Source: Paenibacillus sp. SYP-B4298 (GTDB lineage: Bacteria > Bacillota > Bacilli > Paenibacillales > Paenibacillaceae). Taken from it: a stretch of DNA of 64,000 nucleotides. The notes beneath the pieces are model-generated. The model searched no databases, had not been told where the DNA came from, and worked only from the letters and a program-made list of their open reading frames with translations. Shown here one piece after another: positions 61,601 through 64,000 of this stretch. Position numbers and translations under genes: made by a program. The stretch lies in contig NZ_CP115484.1 of the NCBI RefSeq assembly GCF_027627475.1, forward strand, positions 372,001 to 436,000, in the 5' to 3' direction. How positions within the stretch are numbered: position 1 is the first letter of the stretch; each line of letters starts with the position of its first letter.

Positions 61601-63293
61601 AGCAGCCGGAGACAAGCGCCTGACCTACTCGGTATATCGTGGCGAAGCGGTCAATGTAACCGACACCGGACGTGTTACCAGTCTGCAGACGGGCTCGTCG
61701 ATTATCCAGGCAGAGTATACGGTAACGGAGGATGTGAAGCTGCAGACGATGTCTGTCGCTACGGTGGACGGACTGGACAGCTTGACAGCAACATCTGCGT
61801 CCATTGTCAATGTAGGCAGCAAGACGAAGATGACGGTAGCCGATCCGGGCGATATGGCCGGTCAGCAGCTCGTGTACAAGGTGTTCCCGCAGGGGACATC
61901 GGTAGAGCTGCCCGTCTACAAGCAAAATCTGAGCCAATGGAGCGTCCTGCCAACCCATGGCGAGATCGCAGCCAATGTAGGGGATACCGTACTTGTCGCG
62001 AAGCGCCTGACGCAATCGAAGGAAGCGACAGCACTGTCCTCCAGAGTAACGGCACAGGTATGGGCAGTATCCGGCCCTGGCGTCATCGGCGGCGGTGGCG
62101 GTGGTGGTGGTGGTGGAAGCACCACAACAACTGGCCCGATCGAGATTACCGTCGGCGGAGTGAAGCAGAAGGCAACACGGGTCGGCAATGAAGCGCGCAT
62201 CCATCTTGCTGCAGGAGCAGTAACGGTGAAGGAGGCGACCGATCTGGTCATTGCTACCAGCGATGCGACGGCCTCCAGCTATGATGTTCAACTGGACAAG
62301 TCGATCGTGCAGCAGCTTGGCAGCAAGAAGAGCAAGCTGCGCATCGAATTGCCAGGAGCGACGGTGGAGCTGACTCCGGAGCAACTGGCTCATGTGAAGG
62401 ATAACTTGAGCATGAACATCGGCGCTAGCAGCACAGCAGAGACAACAGGGCTGCTAGGGCTGGCGGGTACACTGGGCGCAACGCTGCTTGGCAATGGTCA
62501 AGGCGTGCGTATCACAACGAACCTGCCGGCGCAAAGCCTGCTCCCTTATGTGAATGCTGTGGTAGCCTTGCCTGATCAGGTTCGCGCGGAGGATGTGACC
62601 GCGATTGTACAGCGTGCAAGCAATGGAAGCTGGACAACCCTTCCATGGAAGCTGGAGCAGATAAACGGCAAGACCTATGCGATTGTTCATGTGACAGGCA
62701 ATGGCAGCCTGGCCTTCCTGAGCAGCACGAAGACATTCCAGGATGTACCGGCGAGCTTCTGGGGACAAGCCAGCATCGAGGCAGCAGCAGCCAAGCTGTT
62801 CGTGCTCGGCAAGAGCGCAGACCGCTTTGAACCGGACAGCAAAATTACGAGAGCCGAGTATCCAACGATTCTGCTGCGTGTAGGCGGCTGGATGAATCGG
62901 AATGCAGAGAACAGCTTTACGGATGTGGCGGCGAAGGACTGGTATAGCCGCAGCGTCTCGATCGCAGCAGAGCTGGGCATCGTCACTGGCAATGCAGATG
63001 GAAGCTATGCGCCGAACGCGACGATCTCCCGCATGGAGGCGATGGCGATGGTAGGCAGAACGCTAGGTGCGCTAGGCCTGGCAGAGCAGCTAAGCGCCGA
63101 CGAGGCGGACAAGATTCTGAGCGAATTCAAGGATGGAGCATCCATCCCGGCATGGGCAAGACAATCGGTGGCCTTGACGATCAAGCAAGGCATTATCCGC
63201 GGTGAGAATGGCAGCATTATGCCGCAGGGCGATCTGACAAGGGCGCAAGCCGCAGCAATTGCCGTGCGCCTCGATAGCTTCATCAACGGATAA
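55623..63293 (+). CDS. Giant S-layer-anchored protein with three SLH domains, 2556 aa
   Basis: GTG 55623 lies 7 nt from AGGAGG; the frame is open to 55572. The signal peptide is TLVLLLAFVLTMTANISGLQ up to AAAASA. The first about 500 residues contain beta-sandwich modules. An Asp/Glu run is encoded at 58239-58302, followed by a Lys/Glu stretch. Later come fibronectin-like and Big domains (VLYIDQPLTGERTTNGKIKV) and a ten-glycine linker (62089-62118). Three SLH domains end the protein: FQDVPASFWGQASIEAAAAK, FTDVAAKDWYSRSVSIAAEL and FKDGASIPAWARQSVALTIK. SLH domains hold proteins on pyruvylated secondary cell wall polymers. Function beyond surface display is unknown. Confidence 0.88.
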   Translation: MLLMKRTLVLLLAFVLTMTANISGLQAVAAAASAPEVTVLQNDFVKVTVNNSTGRFSIRTVEGQPIRKKDQNVDMLFQGDNPETSFTTFRIDGTDYIFGNPYKFGANFFSEITAPVIVNNTDGTRQIETVWKIKGVEIKQILLLYSDASNKKNAGNVNIRYEVVNRSGAKVELGSRILLDTMVAGNDGPQFQIGTAYRAPLLVERKLVHDPKAELGVKDEDVNFYKLPPYWVMRDQLDLSNPLATNVVAYGFNNIAEANINLVDEMIVGHWNGLANTKWDYNINSNLDFTRDTNDYGTADSAVAFYWKPKALDNQKVQTFETIYGLGEIIEPDKMFSIRYIDPVQQLATLQDNSDYVNEGIFDIIAEVENIASYNKEHSKISAELSLQSGLNFVKVDEEGKIIRDANGKAQIEAFRSKSLEFLKPATPEEAAQGIEPKYKPGDTITVSFKVQAKGRPWPTTKEYMLKVASPETQKEIEGIEDESIKAQFEATRANFVLLPPVGQAVPTYVYALSPGELYTDDIKYVTLNLSNIEAYNTGNDTADPNFDLYFKEIVTGERYKIPVKDSVLLQPTDDGYSGDMRISYKGGDRVNRNGEIIEAGRGPELPLGEYQVEIDYKGDTGGDEEIAAMYDITTKQTFLVTTNQQARIREANIMAVYKQTFDLSGVGSGGTPKQELVDELNTMFPGEPFSTSTALKDSVTAYKQTKALFGIASKAVDPKFKLDEFLDDEALEEVPAYNYKLFASEEDLEEFFDDENNEEAENREKLVVIRGMIREVGEGSDLQAVVDTRTEPAIINGAVAYKGKDLAFVRGKLDIFGAKTKVSGYDTMPFFDTMFVKGDGTLSVASSGFVFHQGQWTLDFFNGFNKTVERQEDDDDDDDEDEEEEEEKKEEEAQNAKTNAEDDSLNGSLKWAVGGVGDRINPLRQVMIEQVYFNKHSLFAAPSFSISGFGFSFNDYILREEGISFGGSIKLKIIEGEIKNVVFNEKGFVGVDAGLKFELEQDLGLIGKKDDKKGKKDDDDGGGVSGELNVVHYVQKVEDISNQYGIKFKAELKNTIEIEAELAFKQVADGRVLPDVIAFSTTLGNPGILVAGQTYLTAVRGAVRELADTIAGGTSKDPFPLTVQAGVDMRFGMAPAYFFGAVDLTVKRTGIKIEGKLDFSTKGDPKKSDLIPMLSLALLEAQWVTPWFVRLAAEVDIGGWDVVIGKAGIFVGQNLEKNRIDFEGYMGAKIQIPSSVPIVGGLPLSSVFFGINNDKVWGSVGVLLITLGVTYYWGGGIEFGTSGEELPEGFIHMVIDDPERGPRLMVIGQGVETVATSWIDAEQPTQGIVYRNVAEGVNVIENGQANAGIGGITTKNGGRVHEIPMTGVSGNALIEVQYDQKEVPSLTLKDRNGKEYPLIMDNTNTNPNANAFTQIIPASESVDGVDLRKLYIIVPEAQAEAGGTWKLTSVTPVETRLLNVPTAPGLSDVEIIEDSTDANQFTASWKVQNAQPGDTVSLYLTAEPVTQTTGKLESGEEVLEPGEPGMLIAKDIPVVTSGSVSGSVTKGSLQVDVTKVSMMGEVEDIRGLLGQGKYYLRAELKSHAAYGTKTSTSTFQIIDPLAPQPVSDVAIEPAGNGLFSLSFKPAAKKEGHESFEHSYLIQALQEKDGKLQTYENFGDILFTADELAPYWNSKSGKYEGILIGGWTPTSTTDEINTDNLKGTTLDKQNVKYVGLLTGQEYIAAVSAVTKPTKQADKNENYHYAELTRSTKELLPIPKKPVLQVQSDSGKITVLPASRELLTGKTEQTLQLTSDQPNVEVEALYDEKSSGKAVLTNSGSGSKGTLKLDQLKSDGTYAIELVSRNTKTKDISVTMLYVTVDTIAPVLYIDQPLTGERTTNGKIKVVGKTSNDAELKVNGTRIEVAQDGSFEGSVAVGNSAATAMLEFAAEDGAGNKNAASVQITNDGFEAPAGLVLKELAAMKPGESASFQAYLKYVTGKDASGKPKFKEVAVAAGDKRLTYSVYRGEAVNVTDTGRVTSLQTGSSIIQAEYTVTEDVKLQTMSVATVDGLDSLTATSASIVNVGSKTKMTVADPGDMAGQQLVYKVFPQGTSVELPVYKQNLSQWSVLPTHGEIAANVGDTVLVAKRLTQSKEATALSSRVTAQVWAVSGPGVIGGGGGGGGGGSTTTTGPIEITVGGVKQKATRVGNEARIHLAAGAVTVKEATDLVIATSDATASSYDVQLDKSIVQQLGSKKSKLRIELPGATVELTPEQLAHVKDNLSMNIGASSTAETTGLLGLAGTLGATLLGNGQGVRITTNLPAQSLLPYVNAVVALPDQVRAEDVTAIVQRASNGSWTTLPWKLEQINGKTYAIVHVTGNGSLAFLSSTKTFQDVPASFWGQASIEAAAAKLFVLGKSADRFEPDSKITRAEYPTILLRVGGWMNRNAENSFTDVAAKDWYSRSVSIAAELGIVTGNADGSYAPNATISRMEAMAMVGRTLGALGLAEQLSADEADKILSEFKDGASIPAWARQSVALTIKQGIIRGENGSIMPQGDLTRAQAAAIAVRLDSFING

Positions 63294-63307
63294 TAGAGTA
63301 GCGGGCA

Positions 63308-63343
63308 ATACCCACACAAGACGCTTGACGCTTGTGTGGGTAT
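63308..63343 (+). terminator. Hairpin after the SLH protein gene
   Basis: ATACCCACACAAG (63308-63320) and CTTGTGTGGGTAT (63331-63343) form a perfect 13-bp stem. No T-run follows, so termination may be partial. Confidence 0.6.
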
Positions 63344-63437
63344 ATCTGCTCTCACTGGGCGCTGCTCTGACTATCGTGCGAAGCTACAGTATGGAGCAGG
63401 ATCGGGCAGTCACAAATTACTTGAGGCGGTGCAATGA

Positions 63438-64000
63438 ATGATAGCGAAGCAATCCTCGATGTTTAAGGTTATCCTTGCGGCAATCTGCGTGTCATTGGCT
63501 GCTTTGACGGGCGTATATATGGCTCAGGCCGATCCCGACCGATGGGACAGCCATGCAGATACGAGCTGGTACAACGAGATGTATATTACATTTACGATTG
63601 ATTCCAAGGAGAAGCTGGCTGGTGTCGCCAAGCTGGTCAATGACGGCCAGACGGCGGACGGCAAGGAGATTAACGGGTTCCAAGGAAGAATTCTGGAAAT
63701 TGATCGCAATCTGGATCTGTCTGAATACCAGTGGGTTCCCATCGGCAACGCTGACCGCCCATTCAAGGGCACGCTGCTGGGTGAGAACGCGCAAGTATTT
63801 ACACTCTCCGGCATGAGGGTGATCAGCGACACCAGCTACTGGGGGCTGATTGGATATATGGACGGCGGAACGGTTGGCGGACTGGAGTTCGCCGCTGACG
63901 GACGTCTACAGGTGGATGCGCCTGGCAGAGATATTTATATTGGCGCAGTTGTCGGCAAGATGACTGGCAACAGCATCGTGCACCAGGTGACGAACCATCT
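63438..64000 (+). CDS. Secreted GLUG-motif-like protein (3' truncated)
   Basis: ATG 63438 opens a frame that continues beyond the window (187 codons visible). The signal peptide is FKVILAAICVSLAALTGVYM, ending near AQADPDRW. The mature part has YITFTIDSKEKLAGVAKLVN, then ILEIDRNLDLSEYQWVPIGN and GLIGYMDGGTVGGLEF with GAVVGKMTGNSIV, which resembles the repeated GLUG modules of surface adhesins and IgA-protease-like proteins. The ribosome site is weak (GAGGCGG, 63423-63429). It probably belongs with the two giant surface proteins upstream. Confidence 0.75.
   Translation, partial: MIAKQSSMFKVILAAICVSLAALTGVYMAQADPDRWDSHADTSWYNEMYITFTIDSKEKLAGVAKLVNDGQTADGKEINGFQGRILEIDRNLDLSEYQWVPIGNADRPFKGTLLGENAQVFTLSGMRVISDTSYWGLIGYMDGGTVGGLEFAADGRLQVDAPGRDIYIGAVVGKMTGNSIVHQVTNH

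Noticed and set aside
1-64000. rRNA, tRNA, insertion sequences or prophage genes
   Set aside because: No transposase, integrase, phage structural gene, tRNA cloverleaf or rRNA segment was recognised on either strand. Small RNA genes could be missed without a covariance search.

Overview
The window looks like chromosome of a Paenibacillus-type Gram-positive soil bacterium. Supporting signs are strong GGAGG-type ribosome binding sites with frequent GTG/TTG starts, Bacillus-style 7-1-7 Fur boxes, a perfect CIRCE element, lipoproteins instead of periplasmic proteins, S-layer homology (SLH) domains on a giant secreted protein, a CBM3 cellulose-binding tail, and moderately high GC. No rRNA, tRNA, IS element or CRISPR array was seen.

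Layout. 1-3390: the end of a cellulase-like secreted protein, a DUF975 membrane protein, an APH-fold kinase and an unknown gene. 3792-8093: a Hen1-Pnkp RNA repair pair, then a MutT-like Nudix gene. 8338-11056: a methionine ABC importer operon (metN-metI-metQ) with a possible leader ORF. 11238-16260: the first siderophore locus (AraC-binding-protein fusion regulator, receptor lipoprotein, two permeases). 16543-19098: a degenerate KaiC-like/PEP-synthase-like fusion. 19184-25327: Ohr, a second receptor/regulator pair and several small housekeeping or unknown genes. 25684-27949: a PchR-like regulator and an MFS exporter behind a perfect Fur box. 28132-28383: a small type I toxin locus. 29430-31181: a MarR regulator and a flavodoxin-fold oxidoreductase separated by a 99-bp tandem repeat array built from two hairpins. 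31402-34617: a third regulator/receptor pair with a siderophore esterase. 34801-36803: CIRCE-controlled htpG. 36890-39619: a fourth, divergent regulator/receptor pair. 39765-41958: a DUF4261 gene and a secreted beta-helix protein. 42263-47046: a six-gene operon for extracytoplasmic methionine oxidation and repair. 47208-49892: a MocR regulator and an aminotransferase. 50294 to the end: very large secreted or S-layer proteins.

Two themes stand out. First, iron: six Fur boxes and four regulators in which an AraC DNA-binding domain is fused to a siderophore-binding-protein domain, each next to a receptor lipoprotein, yet only one permease pair and no ATPase gene. This suggests several receptor/sensor modules feeding shared transport parts. 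Second, redox repair: the 42-47 kb operon joins a Met-Asp repeat secreted protein, a two-component system whose kinase has almost no external domain, CcdA, a thioredoxin-like lipoprotein and a MsrA-MsrB lipoprotein. The pieces fit a sacrificial methionine scavenger that is oxidised outside the membrane and regenerated by a CcdA-thioredoxin-Msr relay. I consider this the best candidate for an undescribed system in the window; copper handling is the main alternative.
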